The notes beneath the pieces are model-generated. The model saw nothing but the letters and a program-made list of their open reading frames with translations, had not been told where the DNA came from and did no database searches. The position numbers and the translations under genes are program-made. A stretch of DNA of 64,000 nucleotides from the NCBI RefSeq assembly GCF_963675165.1, contig NC_087378.1, positions 2,639,525 to 2,703,524 of the forward strand, read 5' to 3'. Shown one piece after another: positions 22,401-32,662 of the stretch (within the stretch, counting starts at the first letter, position 1; the number at the start of each line of letters is the position of its first letter). This stretch comes from Halichondria panicea (Eukaryota; Porifera; Demospongiae; Suberitida; Halichondriidae).

Positions 22401-22812
22401 AAAGAAAACGCAATACGAACAAAGCGATCTAGAAGCTGAAGAGTTGAAGCCACTGCCTCTCTTAACTGGATACTAGCCACTGATGCTTGTGTCAATTACT
22501 TATCAATTTTCTAATACAGAACCAAAATTAAAATTATGCGCATGTGCAACCGACTAAGACCCATTGGCAGTAAACCTTATTGGCAGTAAACCTTCGAGGC
22601 CGTTACGAGTCAATAGCAGTATAGTAGCCTTTCATTCACACTGTTGCAAAAAGGTCCTCGACTCAATAAAAACAACAAAGGCAAAAAAGAGGCGGCTACA
22701 GTTGAAGAAACAAAGGACATACGAAGCACAGCAACGAAAACTGTGGTCAAATAAACATAAACACCACACCTACGCGGAGAGGATGAGGATATGGTTGAAA
22801 AGGTCGAGATTG

Positions 22813-23018
22813 TCAAGGGAGCAAAGGAAAAGAGAAAGTGCAAGTGTGGATCCAGTAGCCATTCCTTACCAACTCACAGAAACTACTGTCCAAACAACCC
22901 CAACAATTTAAAACTTGCCGCAAACAGTGGCGCAACACCGATTGGCAATCTCGCTGAGAAAGAGTTTGGAACACCGATTGGCAATCTCGCTGAGAAAGAG
23001 TTTGGTGATTCCAGATAG
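22813..23018 (+). mobile_element. Zinc-knuckle fragment plus short duplication
   Basis: The sequence encodes CKCGSSSHSLPTHRNYCP, a CxCGSxxHxxxxHxxxC zinc-knuckle pattern common in transposon proteins. It is followed by a 36-bp tandem duplication encoding TPIGNLAEKEFG twice. Upstream is a very basic stretch (22640-22830). No complete element was seen. Confidence 0.45.
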
Positions 23019-23235
23019 AATAGAAGTCATGAATAGTGGCTTCTTCAATGCAAAATTTCTCTAACGATCGATGATCAAGTCTGACGTAATAGTTGACGTA
23101 CTCAACTGGCACGGGATAATGATCTGTCTTCTCCCAATGAATTTGGAACCCTCGCTGAGACGAAAAGGAAATTTAGTCAGTGTTGTTATGGTTTTATTGT
23201 CAACATCCTATTTTTAACTATTATTATTTTTACTC

Positions 23236-23469
23236 TTGAACACTGTGCCTCTGGAGGGCCTCGTGGGGAGTGATGACGGGCCGACGTGTGTGTACAAGTG
23301 TGTGTGTCACTCATCATGTGTGGTGGGGAGGGGGAGAAGAAACAAACCATCTCTTATTCTCATTCTGAGTCTCATTCACAAAGGTAATGAGATCGGACGT
23401 GACGTGGTCAACATTTGCTGCTGCTCTAATCCGAACAGGATCCGGAGGAGCTCGACATCGATGCCTTTA
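23236..23469 (+). CDS. p53-family DNA-binding domain exon (partial)
   Basis: The frame reads VPLEGLVGSDDGPTC, then CVCHSSCVVGRGRRNKP, LILILSLIH, GNEIGRDVVNICCCSNPNR and a GTGAGG donor. This follows the C-terminal half of the p53/p63/p73 DNA-binding domain in order: V-P-x-E..VGSD, the MCNSSC-type zinc-ligand pair (two of the four Zn ligands), the GGMNRRP-type loop 3, ILTIITL-type strand, LGR, and VRVCACPGRDR-type helix start. The minor-groove arginine in loop 3 is retained in RGRR; the VRVC arginine is replaced by N. The family acts as DNA-damage-responsive transcription factors. No acceptor lies close upstream and the rest of the domain is not visible, so this may be a torn exon. It is bordered on the left by retroelement debris. 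Confidence 0.6.
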
Positions 23470-23710
23470 GTGAGGACTAACAATGGCATCATTCATATCG
23501 TGGGACTGGTGAATATATCACCAGTAATACTATATCATAGAGACAATAATAATGTACTGCAAAATAACCCTAGGCAATATAGAAGAGCACATAGTTGTTA
23601 AGCACTTCAAAATGTATTTATTTGGCACGTATAATTATGCACAATTAATAAGTATCACGATGTTATTACCGTGTTCATTAAGTTATGTTTGCAATGGGTC
23701 GCTTCAGTAT

Positions 23711-24635
23711 AAGCTAAGAACTGAAAATTGATGTACGTGCAGCCAAAGTGTTCGCCACGATTGTACATGGTCATTAATGGTCCTAACAGTGAATCATCGG
23801 AATTGTAAAATCAATTCCGCCCTATAAGAAGCTTTTGACTGTACTCAATAGATTAAATGAGTATATAATATGAGGCATACACAGGAGTTGCATGCCCTCT
23901 TCTCCTCTTCTCTTTAAACGCCCTTGTCTTGGAAATACTACATGTGAGCTTGCAATTTGACATACGTGTAGCATGTTATTTGGAGGGACAATCAAATGAC
24001 ACGCATGTCAGGGTTGAAACAACCCACTTGTTTTTACAGTGCGCGCGCATGCATGCCAGTTATAACAGGGATTGTGAGCGTTAGCCAATAGCAATAGGTC
24101 ATACACCACAGAAATGCGTGTGCAGATTATGGAAAAAATTAATGGTTTCTATACTCAGTATGTAATATAATTATGTAGGCCATGGCAACGAATAATAAAG
24201 AGACCAGAAAGAAAGAAAAAAAGTGGACATGGAGGGGAAGGCCAACTTCGTCTCTGTTGGGACATGCTGAAATCGTGTAATCGAATACCAAGGGAGCTGC
24301 GTCTCAAAATAGAATACAAAAGGAAGGACCACAAAAGAGGAAGTGGCCACTCAAGGTCTGGAATCAAACAAAAAAGAGCTTCCCAACATGCCAGAAGCTT
24401 TTATACCTTCCACAGGCGAAGATAAAACATGCGTTTACACACGAGTATAAACATGGCAAGCTGACAAAAGAGTAATAAGAAAATAATTACAGTACAGTCC
24501 CTATAGGTCAACGGCCTTGTAAATGTTGAAGTAACAATTAAGATTGCATACGCGGAAGAAAAATCTAGCCAAGAGCTTAACAAATTTGCCATCAAAGTGA
24601 AGTCTCTGTTGGGACATGCCCCAACCACCAGCTCT
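23711..24635. repeat. Segmental duplication copy 1 (partner 38544-39463)
   Basis: About 925 bp near-identical to 38544-39463, differing by a few small indels such as a CTTCTCCT insertion near 23900. The last about 45 nt are an ankyrin-exon fragment (ATCAAAGTGAAGTCTCTGTT). Open frames on the minus strand are present in both copies but show no domain. Confidence 0.9.
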
Positions 24636-25291
24636 TAAGCCTCGGGTAATGCCACATTGTGCAATCAAGAAAGAAGATGAACCTCGAATAAGCCTCGGGT
24701 AATGAGGTTGGGAACGCCATATCAAAGACTCTGCTGGCAAGGCTAAGGGAAGTTTGACAACAAGAAGGAGCTAATCAGACAGAAGCTCAGCTCGTCCGAT
24801 TAGAAAAATACACACAGAGTGCATGCATCTCAATTACTGAGAAATTGTTCCCAGCAATAACTAAGATTATGGGGTCTGCACTAAAATACTTCATGCACAG
24901 ATTATTATTATTATACCCTCCATCCAAAATCTAGCCAAGAGCTTAAAAAATTTGCCATCAAAGTGAAGTCTCTGTTGGGACATGCCCCAACCACCAGCTC
25001 TTAAGCCTCGGGTAATGCCACATTGTGCAATCAAGAAAGAAGATGAACCTCGAATAAGCCTCGGGTAATGAGGTTGGGAACGCCATATCAAAGACTCTGC
25101 TGGCAAGGCTAAGGGAAGTTTGACAACAAGAAGGAGCTAATCAGACAGAAGCTCAGCTCGTCCGATTAGAAAAATACACACAGAGTGCATGCATCTCAAT
25201 TACTGAGAAATTGTTCCCAGCAATAACTAAGATTATGGGGTCTGCACTAAAATACTTCATGCACAGATTATTATTATTATACCCTCCATTC
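24562..25291. repeat. 366-bp tandem duplication containing an ankyrin-exon fragment
   Basis: The unit AATCTAGCCAAGAGCTTAAC...ATTATTATACCCTCCAT occurs at 24562-24927 and again at 24928-25291, nearly unchanged. Each unit opens with the same ankyrin fragment. Confidence 0.9.
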
Positions 25292-25446
25292 GGAAGCGTA
25301 GGGGGGATCGCGTTCTTGCTGTACAGGTCTGTATTCATCCATTTAGAGGAAAACGTACTTGGCCACTACAACCAAGGTTAAACGCCAAATATTGTGAGTT
25401 CTATATGAGTTGTTTGCAAACAGGTATATTTTTATTTTTAATGCAG

Positions 25447-25568
25447 CTCTTGCTCAACAATCTCAAACAAGAGTGCCTCTCAAACCTGAACATGTGATTG
25501 GTCTCCCTTCTGGCATTACCCTGAGGCATCCTTCCAACATGTGTAGGGAGAATTTGCAACTTGTTTAC
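25447..25568 (+). CDS. Unknown single exon
   Basis: The block lies between acceptor AATGCAG and donor TTTAC|GTAAGC. It is open in the frame LAQQSQTRVPLKPEHVIGLP then SGITLRHPSNMCRENLQLVY. No domain and no adjoining exon were recognised, so it may be an orphan fragment. Confidence 0.3.
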
Positions 25569-25964
25569 GTAAGCTGCTTGTTCAATGAATGTATACTGTT
25601 CAATCAATCTACATGCATATAGGAGTCATTGACTGAGACCATTACCATGCCTGTAGGTTACTAGCCTCGATCCCAGTCCGCTCTTCGTATCTACCCATAA
25701 TTATATCGGGTTTAGAACACTATAGTCACCTCAACATACTAATACTTTGTCACGTGGAAGTTCAACACTTTTTGCGTGTCTTTTAATAATTAGCTTTCAT
25801 AGTCTCAATAGCGTTCAATAGCGATTTATGTGAAAATTCGCAATCAAAAAACGTTGTGTTCGAAACCCAATCTATATGTGTACATGCACCCTACAGTATG
25901 TATCAAGCACACATGCAACTAAAAATTAATGTGTCTAAATTGTATGTATGTATAGAACACGTAC

Positions 25965-25992
25965 GCGCGCGCACACACACACACACACACAC
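25965..25992 (+). repeat. (CG/CA)n microsatellite
   Basis: A CGCGCGCACACA run whose right flank matches that of the CA run at 12371-12414. Confidence 0.85.
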
Positions 25993-26069
25993 TAACATCT
26001 ATTTATTTTGACTTTAATGGCGAATCCATCTATAGATCTTGTACATGTAACTACAAGCCACAAAACACC

Positions 26070-26608
26070 TAGCCTCCTTCACCGGCCTTTGAAAGAAGGC
26101 CTGCTATCGACTGCTTGCGCATGCACCAAATTATTGGATTTTTTCCCGTAAATATTCCTATAATACTGGATACATCAGAGAAAATATCCTAAAAGTCATA
26201 TACACAGAGTTATATAGCTAGCTAGCTAGAGACAGAGCTGTGTAGGTTTGTTGTACTGCTATTTTCTTCTGATAGAATCAGTAGCAGTAGTATAGTAGAC
26301 TTTCACCAAAGTTAGTGTTAAATGGGCGTGGCCTGTCCATATATGCTCTTATCAGCCGCCATTCCTTTCAGACGATCGTCATCCACACTGTTGCAGGCTG
26401 TGAGTCTTTTGTTAACATAGCAGGCTAAGGGTAGCTATCAGAGAATGCTATCCGATGGGCTAGAAACCTTCAATCGAACTTTCTATCTACTTCCTTCAAT
26501 CCACTTCCTTTCGTTGTGATGTCATAGTTTTACTGAGCATAAACGATGTTATCCAAAGCCCCCAGATACCGGGGGGATATTAGCGCATGCGCAAGCAGTC
26601 GATACCAG
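26070..26608. mobile_element. MITE of TAGCCTCC / TATCGACTGCTTGCGC type, copy 1
   Basis: Near-identical to 55661-56218. Internal arms TATCGACTGCTTGCGCATGC and GCATGCGCAAGCAGTCGATA are inverted. The right end is cut at GATACCAG and joined to the 248-bp repeat block. Confidence 0.8.
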
Positions 26609-26857
26609 TAGCTTGATAGCTAGCTAGGATTAGCCTCCTTTGCGGGTTCTCAATAAGAATTAATTAATTAATAATTAATACAGGCTGTTCATAACAAATG
26701 TGTCATGAAAGTGAAGTCTCTGTTGGCATGCCCACTTCCCTAGTGGGAAGTGCGGCCTGGGATCGAGGCTACAAAACACCTAAACGTAAGATTTGTACAA
26801 TAAACCGTCAATTGAATGTCCTTCATGCTTCAGCGGGCGTTCCATCCAACCCAGTTA
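26609..26857 (+). repeat. Second copy of 248-bp block with ankyrin acceptor and exon start
   Basis: Same sequence as 12099-12346. Its right edge abuts the LINE ORF1 fragment. Confidence 0.85.
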
Positions 26858-27289
26858 AAAGTGGCAAGAACCAGAACCAGCACAAGACTCCTAAAACTCC
26901 TAAAGTTATTGTAGTTGGTTCTAGAAAAATTTGGGGCACTCGAAGATCTACAACTACCTCAGAGATAATTATGTGATTCGATTAAGTCCATATCAGATGT
27001 TGATGTTGTTGCTTTTTCGGTGAAGAGGAAATACAAGACCATTAAATCGTCCCAAATAAGTAAGTGGTGGTTTGTTGTTCGTGGTGATGAAAGTAAGCTA
27101 AAAAGACTGGAGGATAACTGGTTGCTTATTGATCAGCAAGCTAGGTGGAAGTTAGAGCCACTGTATCGCTTTAGCGATCCACTAGATAAGGCACTTGGAA
27201 CACATGCTCAAGATGACAATGTAGACCCATCGCTGGACCCTCCTGAGGATCAAAACAACTCGCAACCACCTTTTTTAGGTCAGACTTAG
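26858..27289 (+). pseudogene. LINE ORF1 C-terminal part
   Basis: Two overlapping frames (KIWGTRRSTTTSEI, then KRKYKTIKSSQISKWWFVVR and LDKALGTHAQDDNVDPS) end at TAG 27287-27289. The WGTRRSTTTS and KWWFVV(K/R)GDES patterns are characteristic of LINE ORF1 proteins that bind nucleic acid. A frameshift near 26975 separates them. Confidence 0.6.
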
Positions 27290-27321
27290 GCAATCAACAT
27301 AACGTGGAGGGTGCAAACTCT

Positions 27322-28058
27322 CTAGCCTCGTTCCCAGGCCTTACTTTTCTTGCTGTTGTCACTGTTCATCCATAAACATAAGAAAGACATAGTGAGGCAG
27401 CAAAGAAAGAAATGGGCGTACAGTTAAGAAAAGTAAGGCCTGGTTTGGGAAATCGCGTGATCCACAAGGATTTTTATGAACGTGGGCGATATGTAGCCCA
27501 CAATCGTGACGTAAGGTATTCTCCCACGCATTCAGAATATAATTATAAGACTGTACTGTATTGCACTGAGACAACCACCAAGCTGTGCTGCAAGTCAGAT
27601 CAGAGAACCAGCGTGGCCAGCTCTGGTGGCAGTAGCTACCTGCTTAATGATGACTAAGCTATTCTACTATAGCATGTAGAAAGACACAAGAAAAGGTAAT
27701 AATGATAGAATCTAAACATACAATCTAGACTAGATTCTAGTAGATCATCTAGCTAAGCCTAAGGTACAGTATAGCTAGCTATAGTGCTTGCAAACTTCCA
27801 GTTCCAAGTCCATGTCCAGCTTGCTGCGTCGTAGACCTCTGCGTGGGCAGTCCAACATCTCTAGCTCAGTATGCCCACGCTCATTTTCACCCTTCTACCC
27901 TCACGCGACTTCCCGATACTCCTAACTCTACGTCTATTTCTTTCTTTATTCCTCCAATTAATACCGTATTTTATCTCATTGAACGAATAATACAGTATTT
28001 TATCTTATTGAACGATTGTGATGATAAAGAACAGAAAGGAGAGCCTGTGTAGAGGCTA
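27322..28058. mobile_element. 737-bp hAT-like non-autonomous insertion, 8-bp target duplication
   Basis: It begins CTAGCCTCGTTCCCAGGCC and ends GAGGCTA, and is flanked by CAAACTCT at 27314-27321 and 28059-28066. It belongs to the TAGCCTCG family seen throughout the window. An internal inverted pair CCAGGCCTTACTTTTCTT / AAGAAAAGTAAGGCCTGG is at 27334-27437. Confidence 0.8.
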
Positions 28059-28235
28059 CAAACTCTCAGGGTTACAAACAGGACTGCACAGGCCCAAAGT
28101 AGCAATGTAGACCAATCGTTGGAACCTACTGAGGATCAAAACAACTCGCAACCACCTTTTTTAGGTCAGACTTAGGCAATCAACATAACGTGGAGGGTGC
28201 AAACTCTCAGGGTTACAAACAGGACTGCTCTTATG

Positions 28236-28506
28236 ACATGTACTAGTAAGTGTTTCTCTAAGCCTATTACCTAAAATAGATGAATTAAGGGCTATTTGTG
28301 CTACCCACTGCCCAGATGTTGTTTGTCTAGTAGAAACATGGTTGTGTAGTGATATTATAGATAGTGAGTTATACATTCCTAACTACAATGTATTTAGATC
28401 AGGAATGGTGGCGGTGTTGCCATGTTTATTCACAAAAGCATTCATTTTAACATTTTACTTTTAGGGCCGCTTGGTCTAGAATTTGTGCTAGTCACTTTAA
28501 TCAGAG
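28236..28506 (+). pseudogene. LINE endonuclease, N-terminal part
   Basis: SLLPKIDELRAICATHCPD, VVCLVETWL and YIPNYNVFRS match the APE-type endonuclease start; the Glu of ETWL is the usual catalytic acid. After a shift near 28405 the frame continues GGGVAMFIHKSIHFNILLLG. It ends at the insertion site. Confidence 0.75.
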
Positions 28507-29347
28507 CATAGATACACGAAAGAAAGGGATAGGCAACACCCAGCACTTTCGTTGGATGAGGCGAGTTGCTAAAAAGGGGCGTGTAATGAACAAAAAGGGG
28601 TGTGTGCACTCAAAATGTCAGTAAAGAGTTTGTAGTATTATAGCAAACTGTGCTCTTGAGGAGACACCAGATACACTTAGACATAGGCTATTAATCTTTT
28701 AGAGCTGCTATATGCAAAGTGATGAGAAAGTGAGCTCCAAAGGGGGTGTCAGTACACTCTACAAACCATAACAGGTCTGTTCCCAAGTCCTTCAAATGCC
28801 ATCTCTTTGATCACACAATACAGATAAAGATACTTGTGTTCCACTTTCTAATACCTAAACTGTGTCTTAGAGCACTTCAAACTAGATTACCATGTACAGT
28901 AAGAGCAGGAGAGGTACGCAAACTTTCTGGACTTCGGACAAACGTTTCATGGTGCTGCTACTACTTCACTGCATTGAGAGCTGGAAAATATGCTTTGTTC
29001 CATGCAGTTATAAACACACTTTAATTCTGTGTAACGCACATGTTATAAAATTATTTCATATTGGAGATATAGGTACATAAACTGACAAATCGGTCTTTTT
29101 TCACACAAATCAAGCCGAATAAAAGAAAGCTCGCCACTAAGATAGCAACTGTAGCTATCAGTAGTGCTGGGTGTATGTGTGCATGATGCCTGATTGCTTT
29201 GAATTTCTCTTTTAGGCCCCCTACGAGAAAAATAAGCAGATATAGGGATCATTGTGTACTTTCTTGAGCGCAACTCGCCTCCAACCAGAGGGTGTGACGT
29301 CACACACTGCATTTATCTAGCATCATGTGGGGCGTTGCCTATCCCTT
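28507..29347. mobile_element. 841-bp insertion in the LINE endonuclease, 6-bp target duplication
   Basis: TCAGAG occurs at 28501-28506 and 29348-29353. The ends contain AAAGGGATAGGCAAC and its reverse complement. Removing the insert and one duplication restores the LINE frame across TLIRDHLKLCLG. Blocks at 28540-28640 and 28915-29030 recur in reverse orientation in the loop of the 10.4-12.0 kb palindrome, and 28804-28893 recurs at 39542-39632. Confidence 0.8.
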
Positions 29348-29353
29348 TCAGAG

Positions 29354-30323
29354 ATCACCTCAAGTTATGTCTTGGTGTCTTTTATCGTCCACCGTCCTCA
29401 GAAAATTCTATTGATACTTTCTCAGATGCACTGCTCACTATAAATCAGTCTTGTCTATCCGATTTAATTATTATTGGTGACTTCAATGTTAATTTCCATC
29501 CTTCGCATTACATGTATGCACACTTGTGTGTAATTTTTCGGTATCACAAATTGTCAAGTGTCCCACTCGTTTTTCGGGCACAGGCCATTCATCAACTATT
29601 GATTTGGTGCTGGTTTCAAGGCCGAACAATGTGGAAAATTGTACATCCATACCTAAACTAACCAATTCAGATCACTTGGGTTTATTCTTCACCCTGAAAA
29701 AAGAAAAAATACTGTCCCCTCAAAGAAAGAGTTATCAGAAGACAAGTTTGGAGATATTCATTAGCAGACTAATTGGGAAATGGAGTTCTACTCGAATGAC
29801 ATTGATTCCTGTGTGTCAGCTTGGAACTCGTCCTTCCTGCAAATCATGGAAGTTAGTATACCCATTTTCAAGTATCAAGGTTAAAGGAAAAATTCCTTGG
29901 ATCAACAAGGAAATTATCAGAGCGATAACCAAGAGAAATATACTTTTTAAGAGATCTAAATTATCGAATCAAGCTGGTGATGCTAAGAGGTTTAAAAACC
30001 AAAGAAATCTTGTGGTATCTATGATTCGGAAAAGCAAGAAGAACTTCGACAGATTGAATACTAAAGATGATAACTGTTTTGGAAAACAATAAAAACCCTG
30101 AATGGTAACACTTGTTCGATCCCTACACTCAAAGAGAATGGCAGGACATTTGACAAACCAATTGAAAAAGCCACTGCACTTAACATTTTTTTCCATTCTT
30201 GTTTCAATCTCCAGTGTCCTCCACTAGAAATAGATGACTCCGCTGACCAATTTACTTACCTACACCCTTCTGATTGCCCAAAAGATCTGCTGTGTACAGA
30301 ACAGGAAGTATATGAATATCTTG
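29354..30323 (+). pseudogene. LINE endonuclease C-terminus and linker
   Basis: The segment carries LGVFYRPPSSENSIDTFSD, IIIGDFNVNF (GDFN metal-site loop) and, after a shift near 29540, KCPTRFSGTGHSSTIDLVLV, SDHLGLFF (catalytic SDH) and the basic linker IPWINKEIIRAITKRNILFK. A further shift near 30085 continues into LNGNTCSIPTLKENG and EQEVYEYLVN, where the TTAA insertion lies. Confidence 0.75.
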
Positions 30324-30497
30324 TTAACCCTTTAAACGATCGTGGCCCGCAATAAGTGATTGTTTTTGCGGAATTCTAATTCTGCGATATTTAGGAAGTA
30401 GCTCGAACTATGCACATCCGTGCAATTTAGTCTAGAAATTTCCAAGCCACGTTGCTATGTTAAAATTTCATTAGCATCTTTCCGCACGAAGTTTATA

Positions 30498-31018
30498 GCT
30501 ATGGCTAGGTTGTTTACTTTGCTTGAACAGCTTGAGGACAGCGATGGCGATGTCTCCTCTGGTGATGACAGTGCCTATGAAGGAGAGGGGATAGTAGGAT
30601 ACCTCCCAAAGGCTACCAGCTTTATGCCAGACGCTGATGAACTGTCTGGGACTGCATGACATGGACCTAGACGCTAGCGCTATGGACCAGGACGGTGAAA
30701 GACCAGGCACTGTGTGACTCTGGTAAGTAGTATTTAGTATAGCTAGAATATCAGTAGTGTATTAAAGTATAGTACGTATAGCTAAAATAGAATTAGCAGT
30801 AATGAACAGTCTTTATGTGAGCTTGTAAATTTCATAGATCGTTCACCGAGCCACACCTTCTCTCTGATGTCAACAGTATCAGGGGGTGGACCGTCTGGTG
30901 GAAGTGGGTCTGTCCAACGATGACGGAGATGAACTTCCTGATGACAAAAGTGTGTCATCGGATGATGGACTGTCCGGCGACGATGAAAATTTGTTGATGT
31001 CTGACAGTGAAGGTACCA
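30498..31018 (+). pseudogene. Acidic N-terminal remnant of a piggyBac-like protein
   Basis: Two short frames, LFTLLEQLEDSDGDVSSGDD and, after a GTAAGT-like site at 30721, LVEVGLSNDDGDELPDDKS, SSDDGLSGDDENLLMSDSE, are highly acidic. Acidic N-termini are usual for piggyBac transposases and PGBD proteins. The rest of the protein is missing, so assignment rests on position within the TTAA-flanked element. Confidence 0.4.
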
Positions 31019-31308
31019 TACTGCTCTTTGCAGTTCTAAAGAGATACCTGGTATCACACTCACACTAGCTGTGCAGTTATAAAGAGATACCTGGTGACAA
31101 TAGGGCTGATGGTTATACAATGTATACCAGAGGCGATGGTACACCTTATCAAAACAACCAAATGATACCCACGATGTACCTCTTGGGTGGTAATGGAAAG
31201 CATCGTTAGTAGCATCGTTAGTAATATTCAAATTGATATATCTTAGCACTGTTACATTCATATGATGTGAAAATCAAGCTTAGTCAAGCCTTTATACCAT
31301 GATCAATA

Positions 31309-31612
31309 AGGCCACTCCAAATGAGACTGTAGTTTCCCGTCAGAGACTCTAGTAAATTATATGCGGGTGTGAGCAGGATTATTCATTACTATGAATCTCA
31401 TTATAAATGTGGTGCATCATCAATGAATTTAATTAATCACCCACAAAAATGTTACTATACACACATACACCCACAAACAGAACAAGAAAAAAGTAATTTC
31501 AATATTTCATTGGATAATTAGAGAAATAATGGCCATAATGACTATTTAATGCGGTAGCTAAAGCAGGAAGCGCGAGTTGGACGGGAAACTACAGTCTCAT
31601 TTGGAGTGGCCT
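31309..31612. mobile_element. 304-bp MITE with 33-bp inverted ends
   Basis: The left end AGGCCACTCCAAATGAGACT and right end AGTCTCATTTGGAGTGGCCT are exact reverse complements and continue through GTAGTTTCCCGTC. Nested within the piggyBac-like element. Confidence 0.85.
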
Positions 31613-31721
31613 AAAAAACTTTTTTTTGGTTTTATCTCACTGCTGGCCGGGCATTTAAAATGATAAAAACGGGTGGGCGTAAATAGCAACACATGTTGCA
31701 CCATTTTATTCCTTGTTGTAT

Positions 31722-32207
31722 TTTTTTTTTTTTTTTTTTTAATTAAAGTTACTCATGTAGGGTACTAATCTAGGCAAGACAAAATAATAAAGATTACAAC
31801 AAGAAAAACAAAAACAAAAATTATACAAAAAGGAAAAATATACTTGTTAGTCCATTTGGCATAAGTGTGCCTCGGCCGACACCAAATCCATTTGTGGGAT
31901 GGTCTTGATGGCGCGACCACGGGAGGACCGGGAGCCTCGAACACATTGTATAGCAGATCTGAGCAGACTATATGATAGGGAGCATCTTAGCCAGTTTATG
32001 ACCTGGTGGTATGGTTGGTCCCATTTCTCAGCTAGGAGGGAAGCCAATCTTTTGTAGAACACTGTTGCTTCTTTTCCTAGCCCCCCACTTGCGGAGAGCA
32101 CTAAGGGGGTGAAGGACGCATGTTCCACCTCCCTCACTCTTTGCTCATAGGCTCTTTTCTTCTCTAGTTCGTGTTTTCTGAAGCACTGCTCCAGGCTCGT
32201 GTTCCTG
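31722..32207 (-). mobile_element. 5'-truncated retroelement insertion with poly(A) and 13-bp target duplication
   Basis: Read on the minus strand, a coding tail (YEQRVREVEHASFTPLVLSA, LGKEATVFYKRLASLLAEKW, WLRCSLSYSLLRSAIQCVRG) stops at 31849-31847 and is followed by a poly(A) run (T tract 31722-31740). TTCCTTGTTGTAT is duplicated at 31709-31721 and 32208-32220. These are the marks of target-primed reverse transcription with 5' truncation. The tail belongs to the same retroelement domain as the fragments at 22.1 and 34.5 kb. Confidence 0.85.
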
Positions 32208-32336
32208 TTCCTTGTTGTATGGGCATTCTATTGGTATATGGTTGCTAGGCATTTTATTGCTCTGGAAACCCGATAGAGAATAAACAGACATTTCACTTTT
32301 TGCTGTTAATTAAGAATCCAACGGTTAAAGGGTTAA

Positions 32337-32662
32337 CCTAGAAACTGGCAAATCTATGGGCATATCTCCTAAAATGCTAAAAAGTACTGCAGAAAATAGT
32401 GCCTCTCCACTTGCAATGTTGTTTAATTTATCAATCAGCACAGGTAATTACCCTTCAGGTTCCCGTACCCAAGAGTGGTGATCCATCACTTCGAAAAACA
32501 CGTGAAAGCACTTCTGGAGGAGCACATGAAATTACATTCACCAATTTCCCCAAGGCAATGGGGCTTTATGTCGTCACGTTCAACTGTGTCAGCTCTCATT
32601 CAAGTGATTGATGACTGGAGCAGGGCTGTCGACGGGGGATATGAGGTCTGTATTGTATTTTA
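32337..32662 (+). pseudogene. LINE reverse-transcriptase fragments
   Basis: LETGKSMGISPKMLKSTAEN, PLAMLFNLSISTGNYPSG and, after a deletion and shift near 32470, KHVKALLEEHMKLHSPISP, QWGFMSSRSTVSALIQVIDD and GYEVCIVF. These match the start of the fingers region and the GF..gRST..ai segment before the first catalytic Asp. The FADD box is absent because the copy ends at 32662. Confidence 0.75.

Larger units (their letters stand above)
30328..32332. mobile_element. piggyBac-like element, TTAA target duplication
   Basis: TTAA flanks both sides (30324-30327, 32333-32336). The ends are inverted: CCCTTTAAACGAT left and, read inwards, CCCTTTAACCGTT right (11 of 13 match). TTAA plus CCC ends is the piggyBac signature. 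Excision of the 2005-bp element with one TTAA restores the LINE frame EYLVN-LETGKSMG. It contains acidic open frames near its left end but no catalytic transposase domain, and two further insertions lie inside. Confidence 0.8.
26858..32662 (+). mobile_element. Non-LTR retrotransposon (LINE, CR1/L2-like), broken by nested insertions
   Basis: Pieces appear in LINE order on the plus strand. ORF1 end: VKRKYKTIKSSQISKWWFVV ... WKLEPLYRFSD. ORF1 tail duplicate: 28086-28200. APE endonuclease start: LPKIDELRAICATHCPDVVC, ETWL. Endonuclease end: IIIGDFNVNF, SDHLGLFF. Linker: PWINKEIIRAI. Reverse-transcriptase pieces: ISPKMLKSTAE and QWGFMSSRSTVSALIQVI. Insertions split it at 27322-28058, 28507-29347 and 30328-32332. 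Between GNYPSG and KHVK the central reverse-transcriptase part is deleted, and the 3' end stops at 32662. Frameshifts occur near 26975 and 28420. The element is dead. Confidence 0.85.

Noticed and set aside
22610-22911. Highly basic open frames as a histone-like or ribosomal protein
   Set aside because: Lys/Arg-rich on one strand and Ser/Phe-rich on the other, no family pattern, and embedded in retroelement debris; only the zinc-knuckle part is kept.
24501-25106. Minus-strand open frames starting MPAESLIWRSQPHY
   Set aside because: Identical in both tandem copies because of the duplication; no domain, and they run antisense through the ankyrin fragment.
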